DNA from: Agriotes lineatus | Taxonomy: Eukaryota; Arthropoda; Insecta; Coleoptera; Elateridae | DNA length: 64,000 nt | Assembly: GCA_940337035.1 (NCBI GenBank) | Contig: OW679197.1 | Coordinates: 63,013,903 to 63,077,902 of the forward strand | Reading direction: 5' to 3' | Part shown: positions 10,697 to 21,200 of the stretch, one piece after another | How positions within the stretch are numbered: the first letter of the stretch is position 1 | Layout of the letters: every line of letters begins with the position of its first letter | The notes under the pieces: model-generated | What the model was told of the DNA's origin: nothing | Database searches by the model: none | Seen by the model: only the letters and a program-made list of their open reading frames with translations | Program-made: the position numbers and the translations under genes

Positions 10697-11720
10697 CAGT
10701 GATTGCAAACCTTTTGAGCTCGGTGTGTCAAAATTCGGAAAAAACCCAGCTTAACCCGGGTGCCGTGTCAGATCTAGAAATATTCATAATTCTGTGATAT
10801 TTGCAGCCCTAGTAAAAAAAAGTTATAGTTTTGATATATTTATTTATTAGAAAAGCAAAAATAAACAATTCTTTACATTACTGACTTTTTGTTGTTGAAT
10901 TGCGTTTGCTTATTCTTCAATTGATGGTTGGTATTTCGTGCACCTCAAGCCCGAGCAAACTACTAACTTCATCTGTTTGTCAGTTTCTCTTATTGCTGTT
11001 ATATTATTTAAATAGCACGAGGCTGACGACCTTCTGCTACAATAACTGTCAATGAAACGTCACTGACGCCCTATGCTCCCCAGTGGAGCGCAAAGGACCG
11101 AAGAAGAAGATATTAGTTAACGCCGAGAATAAGGTCTCACGTAAGTATCTAGAAGGAAAAATTCAGAGTAAACCATCACTAGATTTCTCAGCGTGCTTAA
11201 AGGGTCCGGTAATCAGTTCCAAACACTCCAAATCTTCTGTTTATAGTGGTATTCTTTTTCATTCTCCAAACGGTTTCTTTCCAGATTCTCAAGTTTGGAC
11301 CTCAAGTTGGAAACCCTTAAATTTCAAAGTTCTGTAGATGACTACATTTGGATACTTAATTATTTTAATTGTCTGTCTGTGTCAGACTTCTAAATACTGC
11401 TCAAGTAACGAGTTTACAATATGCTGGTATTTTATATGCATGGGCTCAATTTTATTTTGTACAGTTGTGCTGGCCTTCACGAAATACTTTTATACTCCAG
11501 GAAAATACTTATAAGTTGTAGTCTCTAGATCTCGTTTAAAAATTTTAAGTTTACTTTCAAAGGCTTTTATGTATCCAAACATAACGTCAATACTTTTGCT
11601 TTGGCATACAACACTTTCTGATGGAAAATGCATTAAAAAGACACAAGTGGGTGCCCCATCTGTCGTCACTAACACAACTTTATACATATCAATTTCTAAA
11701 GTGTTAGTGAATGTTTTTAT
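10697..11720 (-). pseudogene. hAT element remains (ZBED5/GTF2I-repeat-like type)
   Basis: A hAT-like end CAGTGATTGCAAACC lies at 10697, and minus-strand coding remains lie at 11490-11700. The remains begin with a VTTDGAP motif, characteristic of hAT transposases, and run into a segment with DVMFGYIKAFESKLKIFKRD, similar to the region before the dimerisation domain. The usual region between these two motifs is largely missing. The frame is only 65 codons. The minus-strand fragment at 27.9-28.4 kb has a similar end (GGTTTGCCATCACTG) and may belong to the same family. Confidence 0.5.
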
Positions 11721-11919
11721 AACAACTTTGCATATTTCGTTCCATTATGTACTTATTGGCACTTATTCTACCTTTCTCAACTCTTCTCTCATTGTGAGAC
11801 CATCAAAATATCTAGTTTGGTGGTTCGCACCACTGGAACTGTTATGATATTTATTATACGTTGTTCACCACTGTGGAATTAAATTCAGTAAGATACAACC
11901 GGTTGTGGCAAACAATAAC

Positions 11920-12275
11920 TGTTAAGGACTTTATAAACTTTGCCGCTTCTCTTGCATGCTGAATACATACTGTGCGCAGTAGACTCCCGTGCCGGCATCC
12001 GATTCCAAAAACACTTACGTTTCATCTGTCAAAGTGGCAGCATGCAAACCGGTCCGCACTCCGAAAGCTAATTCTTTGTAAATGTTAAACTGTTCGTGTT
12101 AATTTATGGCAATAAATTACTACCTTCGCTTTTCAACGTGTGTATAATTCAGTGAAACCTACAATCATACAGTCCACAAATTCCAAGGCGAGCTGGCGAT
12201 CAGCGGTTTTCCAGATAGCGAAAAACTGAGAAGGCTACAACCATTGTACCTTCGATCCTGATTAGTGCTCAAACA
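11920..12275 (+). repeat. BEL 5' LTR
   Basis: 356 bp starting TGTTAAGGAC and ending GCTCAAACA, matching the 3' LTR at all but one visible position. An AATAAA-type signal lies within it (AATAAATTAC near 12110). Confidence 0.93.
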
Positions 12276-12294
12276 TTGGTCCTACAGAACCGGA
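12276..12294 (+). promoter_or_regulatory. Putative primer binding site
   Basis: TTGGTCCTACAGAACCGGA follows the LTR directly. TGGTCCT plus the CCGGA end fit the 3' end of a tRNA-Tyr-like primer with several mismatches in between. The primer identity is an inference. Confidence 0.5.
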
Positions 12295-13116
12295 TTAAAC
12301 CACATTAGGTCATTGCGGGTCCAAAACAGCGACAGCATTCGACAACATTGGTCATAGGCAAGTACAAAGCATATTCAGTTTTGTATTGCATCGCATGCAA
12401 TCGGCCGCAAGGAAGCAACGTCCAAATTCGCAGCAACGCGTGGAACGAAGAGGGCGCATGCGGTGCCCGTAACGAGAGGAAGGAAGACAGCAGACGGTGC
12501 TATCAACGCCAAGATTCGTGCACGTGGGCATTGCAGCTGCTAGCCAGACGGTAGTAGGAACAGAAAAACGGCAAGGCGGCACACACCAATATCAAATGTA
12601 AGCCTGATTTTCCTATGCATAAATTTGGTTTATTTCGTCTGTGTTTGCATGTGTGCATAATTTCAGCTGCGTATTATTGCGTAAACAAATGGTTTATGAG
12701 TCATATAAACATTTTAATTGCGTGAAATTCCAAGCTATTACGTTTGTTAGCGATATCCCCTGCATGTTTCATAAAATAATCCCGCGTTGTACCAAGGCCG
12801 TTTTCTGCGTCGTAGCAACAAGTTTCCCGCGTTGTACCAGGGTCGTTTTCTGCGTCGTAAGCTACAAGTTTCTCGCGTTGCTAGCAAGCGCTGTCTGCGT
12901 TATAAACAAATTCGCGCCAGAGGCGTGCGAAAGGGATTTATCATTAAAGAATATTTCAGATTCTGCAAGTAGTAAGGCTACCGCGCGTAGCATCTTGCCT
13001 GAAATATCACAGATAGTTGACCCGTTGGGTCCGCGTACCAGAAGCGTACAAAATTCACGCCAGGGGCGTACGAAAAGTAAGTTCGATCTGTTAAATTGTT
13101 TTTAATCTCAACAATT
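12295..13116 (+). other. BEL 5' leader with tandem and pol-derived repeats
   Basis: Non-coding leader. A unit of about 45 bp beginning CCGCGTTGTACCA repeats at 12782, 12827 and (diverged) 12873. At 12948-13035 there is a copy of the 60-bp unit otherwise found inside pol, followed by the start of the GACCCGTTGGGT block. This insert sits between two copies of a 26-bp direct repeat (AAATTCRCGCCAGRGGCG... at 12908-12933 and 13051-13076), suggesting template switching or duplication during reverse transcription. Confidence 0.7.
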
Positions 13117-14040
13117 ATGGATTCGCTTGTAAGAGCACGTGGCTCTATTAAAGGCAAGCTTACGCGTTTTTCAAATCATGTTCAATCTTTGCAAACAATT
13201 TATGATGAAGATCAATTCTTATCTAGCGCTCAGATTGTTCAATTGCAAGAAAGATTGGATGCTATAGCCACCGTGCTATCGGAATATTATGCGGTTCATG
13301 AACAAATTTTAGAAAACAGTAAGGATACAGAATCTGAAATGCAGCAACAAGTTGAATTTGAAGATTCTTATTTTTTCGCAATATCACAAGCTAAATGTTT
13401 GATTAATGAATACAACAAACAGTCTGATGTTGCACCAGATCGTTCTGGATCTCCTAACGGTAGCGTAAGATCAACGCATTCAAATTGCAGTTCACATTGC
13501 AATAATCAAGCTGTACGCCTTCCTGCCATATCGATTCCCAAATATTCAGGGAACGTGTCAGAATGGCTGGAATTTCGTGAGATTTTTATTAGTTTAATTC
13601 ATGAGAATCAAGCGTTAACTAATATTCAAAAGCTGCATTACTTAAAGGCTAGTTTACAGGGTGATGCAAGCCAAATTATAAAAAGTTTAGAGTTTACTGC
13701 GGGTAATTATACTCTAGCTTGGGAGGCATTGTGCAATCGATACAATGATCCAAAAATTCTGGTTCATAACCACCTCAAGGCCATTTTCGAGCTTGAATCT
13801 TGCAGTAAGGAATCTGCAACTAAATTACGTACGATTAGCGATATGTTATTCAAACATTTTGCAGCAATCAAATCATTAGCTACCGAAAGCGAGCTTCTTG
13901 ATTTTGTTATAATTTATGTAGTTTCTAAAAAACTGGACCCCACTACATTTCGTGAATGGGAGGTCCTTAGAAACCGGTCAAGTTCTGACCTAATCTTGAT
14001 GAGTTCAAGGAATTCTTACAAAATACAGCAAATCTTCTAG
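13117..14040 (+). CDS. BEL gag, frameshifted at its end
   Basis: Starts at the first ATG after the leader (13117; the frame is open a little further upstream without an ATG). The N-terminal part is helical (residues about 1-110). A LPAISIPKYSGNVSEWLEFR block around residue 140 is the conserved gag segment of BEL/Pao elements (DUF1759 family). The last 14 codons do not look like gag. The expected continuation, with EFLQNTANLLETLE, lies in the next frame, so a 1-nt gain or 2-nt loss near 13990-14000 separates gag from the zinc knuckles. In the family, gag and pol are normally one frame, so this break should stop production of pol unless ribosomes shift. Confidence 0.85.
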   Translation: MDSLVRARGSIKGKLTRFSNHVQSLQTIYDEDQFLSSAQIVQLQERLDAIATVLSEYYAVHEQILENSKDTESEMQQQVEFEDSYFFAISQAKCLINEYNKQSDVAPDRSGSPNGSVRSTHSNCSSHCNNQAVRLPAISIPKYSGNVSEWLEFREIFISLIHENQALTNIQKLHYLKASLQGDASQIIKSLEFTAGNYTLAWEALCNRYNDPKILVHNHLKAIFELESCSKESATKLRTISDMLFKHFAAIKSLATESELLDFVIIYVVSKKLDPTTFREWEVLRNRSSSDLILMSSRNSYKIQQIF

Positions 14041-14108
14041 AAACTCTAGAGGTAAAAGATAGCAAGCTTGTACCCGAAAAGTCTTCCAAGGTACATTCGA
14101 AATCATTT

Positions 14109-16664
14109 GTGTCAGGTACCCCTTCGTGTCCACTTTGTAAAGGATCTCATTCCTTGTACAAATGCGATAAGTTTGTCAAGATGTCTGTTCTTGACAGAAA
14201 GTCAAAGGCAAAAGAGCTCCGCGTATGCTTTAATTGCCTAACTCAGGGTCACCTTGCGAGCCTTTGTAGCTCCAAATATACGTGTAGAAAGTGCAAATCA
14301 AGGCACAACACACTTCTTCATGAGGATAAGCCTCAGAACGCTTCTTCTAGTCAACCAGGATCTGCGATGTCGGCAGAAACCCCCGTTGAACTAAACCAAT
14401 CGATTTCTGCATTCTGTTCGAATGCTTTTCAGGTACTCTTACCTACGGCTACCGCTAAACTCATCGCTGATGATGGTACGCCTCACGTTGTGCGAATCCT
14501 GTTGGATTCCGGTTCCCAGTCGAACTTTATACGTTCAGATTTGTGTAAAAGGTTGAAGCTTCCAATTCGCGAAGTCAACGTTACTGTTTCTGGCTTAAGT
14601 AAAGCCACTTCTCAAATCAAGGCTAGGTGTGATATCAAGCTGCAAGCCCCTCACACTTCATACGGCATTGGCCTATCCTGTCTTGTTCTCGATGAGATTA
14701 CGGGTGTTACCCCAAGTTTTCGCGTCCAGCGAAACAGCTTCAAGGTTCCTGATAACATCAAGTTATCAGATCTGTCCTACGACCAACCGGGCACCATCGA
14801 CATTCTGATTGGTTCGCCCATTTTCTGGCAGCTCCTTTGTATTGGACAAATTGGTCTAGGCCCAAATCTTCCCATCCTCCAAAAGACTCGTTTTGGTTGG
14901 ATTGTTTCTGGCCCCACAGGCCCTCCTTCTGCGCACCCTGTACAGTGCAATCTTGGCACGATCGAGGATGCTTCTGATCCCATTGCTAGGTTTTGGCAAC
15001 TCGAACATTACCCAGAGGAAAAGGTTCGCACAAATGAAGAGAACGCCTGTGAGGCACATTTCGTGCAAAATACTCAACGAGAAGCGAATGGTCGATTCGT
15101 TGTCTCTATCCCTCTCAAGAAACCTGTAGAGGTATTGGGTGATTCATTGCAAATCGCTCAGAAAAGATTCTTATCAGTGGAGAATATTTCAGATTCTGCA
15201 AGTAGTAAGGCTACCACGCGTAGCATCTTGCCTGAAATATCCCAGATTTCAGATTCTGCAAGTAGTAAGGCTACCACGCGTAGCATCTTGCCTGAAATAT
15301 CCCAGATTTCAGATTCTGCAAGTAGTAAGGCTACCACGCGTAGCATCTTGCCTGAAATACCCCAGATTTCAGATTCTACAAGTAGTAAGGCTACCAATCG
15401 TAGCAGCTTGTCTGAAATTTCCAAGATAGTTGGCCCGCTGGGTCTGTCAAGCCTTTGGTGGCACGGTCCCACCTGGCTAAGCGAAAGTGAGGCATCTTGG
15501 CCTACTTCCATGTTCAATATTTCAGATTCTACAAGTGGTAAGGCTACCAATCGTAGCAGCTTGTCTGAAATATCCCATATTTCAAATTCTACAAGTAGTA
15601 AGGCTACCAAGCGTAGCATCTTGTCTGAAAGATCGCAGATATTTGACCCGCTGGGTCTGTTAAGCCTTTGGTGGCATGGTCCCACCTGGCTAAGCGAAGG
15701 CAAGGCATCTTGGCCTGCTTCCAAACATGTTCGTGCTGAGCTTCCAGAATTCAAAAAAGAAGTTCAGAGTCTTCCTGTAACCTCTGTTGAACCATTTCCG
15801 TTCAATCAGTATTCAAGCTTCGCTCGCTTACAACGAGTTACAGCTTATTGTTTTGTCACAAAAGCAGTGCACCTTGAATTGGTCGCTGACCTTTCTACTG
15901 AAGCCTTTTTAATGGCTTTTCGCCGGTTTGTGGCTCGACGAGGCAAACCGCTCCATGTCTACTCAGACAACGGCACTAACTTTGTAGGCGCTAATTCCGA
16001 GTTAATCGAATTAGGCAATTTTCTCGCGGAACAAAACCCTTCTATTTCCGAATCAGTCGCGAACGACGGAGTAGCTTGGCATTTTATACCCGCGCACAGT
16101 CCCCACTTTGGCGGATTGTGGGAGGCCGGAATCAAGTCCTCCAAACATCACATACGTCGCGTTATAGGTAACGCTAGTCTAAATTACGATGAATTTAGCA
16201 CTTTGTTAGCACAGGTGGAAGCGACCTTAAACTCCCGACCCCTGTCCCCTTTGTCCTCTGATCCAAACGACCTTCAGCCTTTGACTCCTGCTCATTTCCT
16301 GATTGGTCGTCCGTTGGTGTCACTGCCTGATCCCAACGTAACTGAGATAGTCGAGTCTCGGCTGTCTAAATACCAGAGAATACAACAACTACACCAGAAT
16401 GTGTGGAAGAGATGGAGTAAAGAGTACATCTCGGAACTCCAACAGCGCACCAAATGGCGCACGCATCTTTCGGACCTCCAGCCTGGTTCCATGGTCCTCA
16501 TCAAGGATGACAATCTACCCCCTCTGAAGTGGAGGTTAGGCCGGGTCACCGAGCTGCACCCTGGCCTTGACGGCGTTACGCGTGTGGCGTCAGTGAACAC
16601 TGTGTCAGGGATCGTGAAGCGATCCTTTTCCAAATTGTGCCCGCTACCTAGTGTTGTGAACTAG
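14109..16664 (+). CDS. BEL pol remnant: zinc knuckles, protease, in-frame repeats, partial integrase
   Basis: 851 codons without a stop; the first codon is GTG and the frame is also open upstream to about 13996, so no true start exists here. Order: two Cys/His zinc knuckles (residues 8-65, starting CPLCKGSH), retropepsin-like protease with LLDSGSQSNFI (about residue 135), and the first residues of reverse transcriptase ending in a QIAQKRFL motif (about residue 355). Instead of reverse transcriptase there follow repeats of a 20-residue unit (SDSASSKATTRSILPEISQ) and two copies of a DPLGL-LWWHGPTWLSE junction. In complete relatives those two motifs are separated by RNase H. Then comes integrase with an SDNGTNF motif and a GLWEAGIKSSK motif, followed by the C-terminal domain. 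The His/Cys zinc site and the first catalytic Asp region are missing: RVTAYC joins directly to FVTKAVHLELV. No catalytic replication function can remain except perhaps protease. Confidence 0.88.
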   Translation: MSGTPSCPLCKGSHSLYKCDKFVKMSVLDRKSKAKELRVCFNCLTQGHLASLCSSKYTCRKCKSRHNTLLHEDKPQNASSSQPGSAMSAETPVELNQSISAFCSNAFQVLLPTATAKLIADDGTPHVVRILLDSGSQSNFIRSDLCKRLKLPIREVNVTVSGLSKATSQIKARCDIKLQAPHTSYGIGLSCLVLDEITGVTPSFRVQRNSFKVPDNIKLSDLSYDQPGTIDILIGSPIFWQLLCIGQIGLGPNLPILQKTRFGWIVSGPTGPPSAHPVQCNLGTIEDASDPIARFWQLEHYPEEKVRTNEENACEAHFVQNTQREANGRFVVSIPLKKPVEVLGDSLQIAQKRFLSVENISDSASSKATTRSILPEISQISDSASSKATTRSILPEISQISDSASSKATTRSILPEIPQISDSTSSKATNRSSLSEISKIVGPLGLSSLWWHGPTWLSESEASWPTSMFNISDSTSGKATNRSSLSEISHISNSTSSKATKRSILSERSQIFDPLGLLSLWWHGPTWLSEGKASWPASKHVRAELPEFKKEVQSLPVTSVEPFPFNQYSSFARLQRVTAYCFVTKAVHLELVADLSTEAFLMAFRRFVARRGKPLHVYSDNGTNFVGANSELIELGNFLAEQNPSISESVANDGVAWHFIPAHSPHFGGLWEAGIKSSKHHIRRVIGNASLNYDEFSTLLAQVEATLNSRPLSPLSSDPNDLQPLTPAHFLIGRPLVSLPDPNVTEIVESRLSKYQRIQQLHQNVWKRWSKEYISELQQRTKWRTHLSDLQPGSMVLIKDDNLPPLKWRLGRVTELHPGLDGVTRVASVNTVSGIVKRSFSKLCPLPSVVN
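15181..15730 (+). repeat. In-frame 60-bp repeat array inside pol
   Basis: Copies of a 60-bp unit (core CAAGTAGTAAGGCTACCA) occupy 15181-15420 (four copies, the fourth diverged) and 15521-15640 (two copies). Each block is followed by a segment of about 90-100 bp with CCCGCTGGGTCTG and GGTCCCACCTGGCTAAGCGA. The pattern is therefore (60 x 4)-A-(60 x 2)-A, all without frameshift. The sequence encodes fragments normally found around RNase H and before integrase. Confidence 0.9.
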
Positions 16665-16858
16665 TGCGTTAGCGTTCAGCGCAGTTTTCGTAAAGCCTTT
16701 TGGCTCCCCATTGTTCGGGTTTCTTGTACTAGATTAAGATCCATGTACTATTAGGCTTTGTATATATGTGTGTTCATGTTACATGTTTTACTCTAGCTTT
16801 TACATGTCAACTCTGTACTGTTTTATTTGAAAGGTTACCCTTTCCAAGGCGGGCGGTA
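16665..16858 (+). other. BEL 3' untranslated region and polypurine tract
   Basis: Short region after the pol stop. The purine-rich AAGGCGGGCGGTA directly before the 3' LTR start (TGTTAAGG) is the expected plus-strand primer. Confidence 0.7.
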
Positions 16859-17214
16859 TGTTAAGGACTTTATAAACTTTGCCGCTTCTCTTGCATGCTG
16901 AATACATACTGTGCGCAGTAGACTCCCGTGCCGGCATCCGATTCCAAAAACACTTACGTTTCATCTGTCAAAGTGGCAGCATGCAAACCGGTCCGCACTC
17001 CGAAAGCTAATTCTTTGTAAATGTTAAACTGTTCGTGTTAATTTATGGCAATAAATTACTACCTTCGCTTTTCAACGTGTGTATAATTCAGTGAAACCTA
17101 CAATCATACAGTCCACAAATTCCAAGGCGAGCTGGCGATCAGCAGTTTTCCAGATAGCGAAAAACTGAGAAGGCTACAACCATTGTACCTTCGATCCTGA
17201 TTAGTGCTCAAACA
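16859..17214 (+). repeat. BEL 3' LTR
   Basis: 356 bp, same ends as the 5' copy; followed by the ATAAC target duplication. Confidence 0.93.
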
Positions 17215-17470
17215 ATAACATTCCTTTTGTTTACTTTGAAACAATAAGAAAGCCGACCTGCGATTAATTAATAAAATAAGCAATGGTAGTAAAAATCGCA
17301 GATCAACCCCCCTACCATTTATACACCACGGCAGCTCTGAAAAACTGTTACTTACTCACCGCGATGGCCGACTAGCTCAAATATCGGCGGCCTTAGATCG
17401 TAGGTTCAGATCATCAGCTATGTACCCTGGAATGTCTTCAAAAAAGGAAAGGAAAATGGAAATGGGCGCC
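17215..17470. other. Flank of the BEL element; tRNA-like phrase
   Basis: It contains GATGGCCGACTAGCTCAA and, 30 bases on, GTAGGTTCAGATCAT, which resemble spaced box A/box B motifs of tRNA-derived SINEs. No cloverleaf closes and no poly-A tail was identified, so it is described but not called as a tRNA or SINE. An internal piece of the LTR-type element to the right is equally possible. Confidence 0.3.
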
Positions 17471-17653
17471 AGAAATCAAAAGATTTCAAATAACAAGAAG
17501 AAAAATAAACTACAAGTGACTAGCGTTTAATTAATCATTAATAAAAGTTTTGAAGAGTCAGTAACCAATAATCAGGATAATTAAAATGTAAATAATGTAA
17601 TAACACAATTGTGTATCTTAACTGAAGGTTGCGACACGCATAAAATTAAGAAC

Positions 17654-18201
17654 CCCTTTCGGGTTATTTTAATAACTTTAACAAAAACACTCGTGGGATA
17701 AGCTTATCACAGTCATCTAATAAAACCTTCTGTTAGGCTATTGAAAATAAATAGCGTGACTGTACCTTTTACATAGGGTCGAAACACACATCAAAAATAG
17801 CAAAATTTATAACTGTGCATAATTAACTATAAGCATGAAAATTTAATGTAAAAAGCAAGAGCATGTATCAAATTGAACATTACATTTTAATAATTGCAAA
17901 ACGTATGAATTTAAGTTTTAAATATTGACGGGTTTAAAATGTATAAATGGAGAAACCAGTTATCAAAAACACGATAAATCTCGGAACAGCACAACTAACC
18001 TCGCAAAATAAGCTGGACGTGAACGGCTACAACCCTTGTTGGAATCGCCAAGGATGCGCAGAAAATTGCTGCAGAAGCATCCCCAAAAAGGCAGCAAAAG
18101 CATCTTCAAAAGGCCGCAAAACGCCGAACCCAGCAGGTGTCGAAAGTGCGATAAGGCTTGGCCTCCGAGATAAACTCGTTGTTGAAACGGAACTGGTAAT
18201 T
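17654..18201. repeat. 548-bp direct repeat, left copy flanking the LINE
   Basis: Begins CCCTTTCGGGTTATTT and ends GGAACTGGTAATT. By eye it is identical to 21867-22414, including a 91-codon open frame that differs only in its tail. It looks like an unusually long target-site duplication of the LINE. Confidence 0.9.
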
Positions 18202-21200
18202 CTGGATTGGATTCTGGATTAAAAATTGGAGGGTGAGTTACCTCACATGCACTTAGGCCGCATTAAGTGGGCCCATTGTGCTACCTCCCAGCAGCTCTCC
18301 AAGTTGGGTATCACTCAAGCCATCCAATCCTTTGAATGTACTTAACGACATCCGCAACTGGAGTGTTACTAATTCTGACCATATCGGGCCAGAAGTCCCC
18401 CAACATGGATCCTCTGACTCTTGCGAGAGCTGGACAGTGGCACAGAACGTGTTCTGCTGTCTCGTCATCCTCGTTGCATCCGCGACAGTTTGGGCTGTCC
18501 ACTAGTCCCATCCTGTGCATATGTTGGTTTAGAGTGCAGTGTCCAGATAGAATACCCACGACTAGTCGCAGGTTTCTTCGTGACAGTTGCAAGCAATATT
18601 TGGCTGTCTTTGGCGAGGGCGCTGTAATAGCAGCTCTTGCTTGCCGGCAGCTTTGCATGTTAACCCATCTTCGTATGAAGCTGTTTAAGGTTTTTTGATA
18701 TAGCATAGAGCTTAATATTGTCAGGGATATAGGGATTACGGGTTCTGGCCCCCAGAGAGGTTGTCCGGAAGCCAGTCTCGCAGTCTCATCAGCCTCCTCA
18801 TTGCCGTAGTTACCGTCATGTCCTTTCACCCATACAAGGGAAACAACATTATTTTTTGAGATATCCTCGAGAGCTTCACGGCACTGCAGTACCACACCTG
18901 AGGTAATTTTGCAACTGCCCAGGGCTAGTAAAGCGGCTCTACTGTCACTGAAGATACCAATACATTGATTCTCGATTTTCCTTTCAAAAATTGCTTTTGC
19001 ACCATGCATTATTCCAATTACTTCCGCTTGGAAGACAGTGGCCATTTTGCCTAGTGGTATGCTTTGGCGGAGGTTCAGATCGTCAGAGAAAACTCCGGCA
19101 CCCGTTCCATGCTTTGTTTTAGATCCATCAGTAAAGATGGATATATCTATATGCTGGGTAAACCCGGCATTTTCATAGACGTTAAATTGTCTGTTGAAGG
19201 CATATTGTAGAGGGAGGTAGTCTATTATAGCGTCCAGAAGAGGGATCTTGTCGACGGCCTCATTCAGGACGCGAGTATGCCTGCCTCCCCTGCCTGCTGT
19301 GTGCCACAGCCCTTTGTAGCGCAGCCTCAAGGCGGTCCTTACGGCTACTTCCTCCACAAAAAGATCAAGTGGTGGAAGGCATAAGACCACCTCTAAAGCG
19401 GCCGTAGGGGTTGAGCGTATAGCACCTGTAGAACGAAGACAAGCAAGGCGTTGCACATGTCCTAGTTTACTTGCTGCCGTAGCCTGTCTGACCCTGGGCC
19501 ACCAGACAAGTGCTCCATAACATAGCATGGGCCTTATCACGGCAGTATACAGCCACAAGGTAATTCGGGGGGAGAGTCCCCAGGATTTACCCAAAGCGCG
19601 GCGACACTGCCAGAATGCCATGCATGCTTTTTCAGTTTTAACTTTTAAATGTTTCTCCCAATTCAGCCGTCTGTCAAAGATAACTCCCAAGTATTTGACA
19701 TTGTCTGAAAAGCTGAGAGAAGTGTTGAATAGGAGAGGTCTACGTAAAGGTCCCACCTTCCTTTTATTTGTGAAAAGTACCATTTCTGTCTTTGAAGGAT
19801 TGACAGAGAGTGACTGTTCATTACACCATGTTTCTGTTATTCGAAGAGCTGTCTGCATCAAGTTACAGAGCGTGCCCTCGAACTTGCCAGTAATGAGGAT
19901 GACAATGTCATCCGCATATCCAGTAGTATAGAATCCAGCATCATTGAGTGTGCTTAGAAGGCTGTCTACCACTGTATTCCACAGTAGTGGGGACAGAACC
20001 CCCCCTTGCGGACAGCCCTTCGTCACAACACCTCTAATGGAGTTGTCTCCTATATTAAATTGTACTGCTCTCATCGTAAGCATGTGTTTTATCCACTCAC
20101 AGAGAGTGGGTGCCACACCATGCCTGCGTAAGGCAGAGTTAATGCTCTTAAAGGAAGCTTTGTCAAAGGCTCCTTCAATATCAATGAAAACTCCCAGAGT
20201 GGACATTTTATTGTCTAGCGATCTCTCAATACGGTTTACTACAGCATGTAGCGCCGATTCAGTAGATCTCCCTGAGATATAGGCGTGTTGGTTCGGGTGC
20301 AATGGGTGTAAAGCCAGCACCCTTTCCCGTATTTCTCTGTCACAAAGTCTCTCAAGCGTCTTTAGTAAGAAGGATGTAAGACTAATGGGACGATATGATT
20401 TGGCCTGGGTATAATCCGTACGCCCTGGTTTAGGTATAAAGACTACCTTCACTTCTCTCCAGCTCTCCGGTATATATCGAAAAGCGACACATGCCCGGTA
20501 GATGCGCACCAGGTGAACAAGCATCAGGTCCAGTCCCCATTGTAGCAGGGCTGGAAAGATACCGTCCACTCCTGGCGACTTGAAGGGGAGAAAGGAGTTT
20601 ATAGCCCAGGTTACCTTGTCACCCCGTACGACCTGGTTTGCCACATTCCAATCCTCCTCTGAGGGAGGTGGGATATTGGGTTTTGGCCATACATTGTCAG
20701 GGGTGACAATACAGCCTGGAAAATGTGTTTGAATTAGCACTTCCGCTGTCTCTTCGGGTTTGGTTGTAAAAGAACCATCCCCTCGCCTGAGACAGCCTGG
20801 CTGTTGGTTTGGATCCTTAGAAAGGATCTTCTTCAACCGAGCCGCGGAGGCAGTGGACTCTATGGAACTACAAAACGTTTTCCAAGAGTCCCTCTGTCTC
20901 TGGCGGATTTCTTTTTTGTATAATCGTTTTTGGTCTTTATAGGCCTCCCAGTCACTAGTAATTCTAGTTCTTTTTGCTTTGTTAAAGAGTTTGCCCAATG
21001 TTGATTTCATCCTGTCGAGTTTCGGACACCACCAGGAGGTTGTGCGACTCGCCTTGGATGTCTTCAAGGGGCATGACGATTCGTAAGATTGTAGGATCGA
21101 GTTCTGCAGGATATCCACACTGATTTGCAAGTCCTCTACCTGATCAATCTTTTCTGGGAAAACCGAATTAGCCAGGTGAGCTTCCAGATCTGTCTTGTAA

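Larger units (their letters stand above)
11920..17214 (+). mobile_element. BEL/Pao LTR retrotransposon, internally deleted, young
   Basis: Two 356-bp LTRs (TG...CA) enclose a gag-pol region and are bounded by a 5-bp target duplication ATAAC (11915-11919 and 17215-17219). I see one mismatch between the LTRs (G in the 5' copy near 12205, A in the 3' copy near 17144), which implies recent insertion. The interior is about 4.6 kb and holds gag, zinc knuckles, aspartic protease and the C-terminal part of integrase. Reverse transcriptase, RNase H and the N-terminal part of integrase are missing and replaced by in-frame 60-bp repeats. The copy must have used enzymes supplied in trans. Confidence 0.92.

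Noticed and set aside
15181..15640. CRISPR-like regular 60-bp repeats
   Set aside because: The units are contiguous with no unique spacers, the DNA is eukaryotic and the repeats encode retroelement residues.
15158..15754. 198-codon minus-strand frame across the BEL repeats
   Set aside because: It is the reverse shadow of the in-frame 60-bp repeats. A repeated unit of 60 bp keeps any frame open that lacks a stop in one unit.
17330..17420. tRNA gene or SINE head
   Set aside because: Box A and B-like words are present but no acceptor stem or cloverleaf closes, and no A-rich tail or duplication was found.
17947..18222. Duplicated open frame of 91 and 87 codons (also at 22160-22423) as a gene pair
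   Set aside because: Both copies lie inside the 548-bp direct repeats, the composition is that of an LTR-like region, there is no known motif, and the frame end simply depends on the junction.
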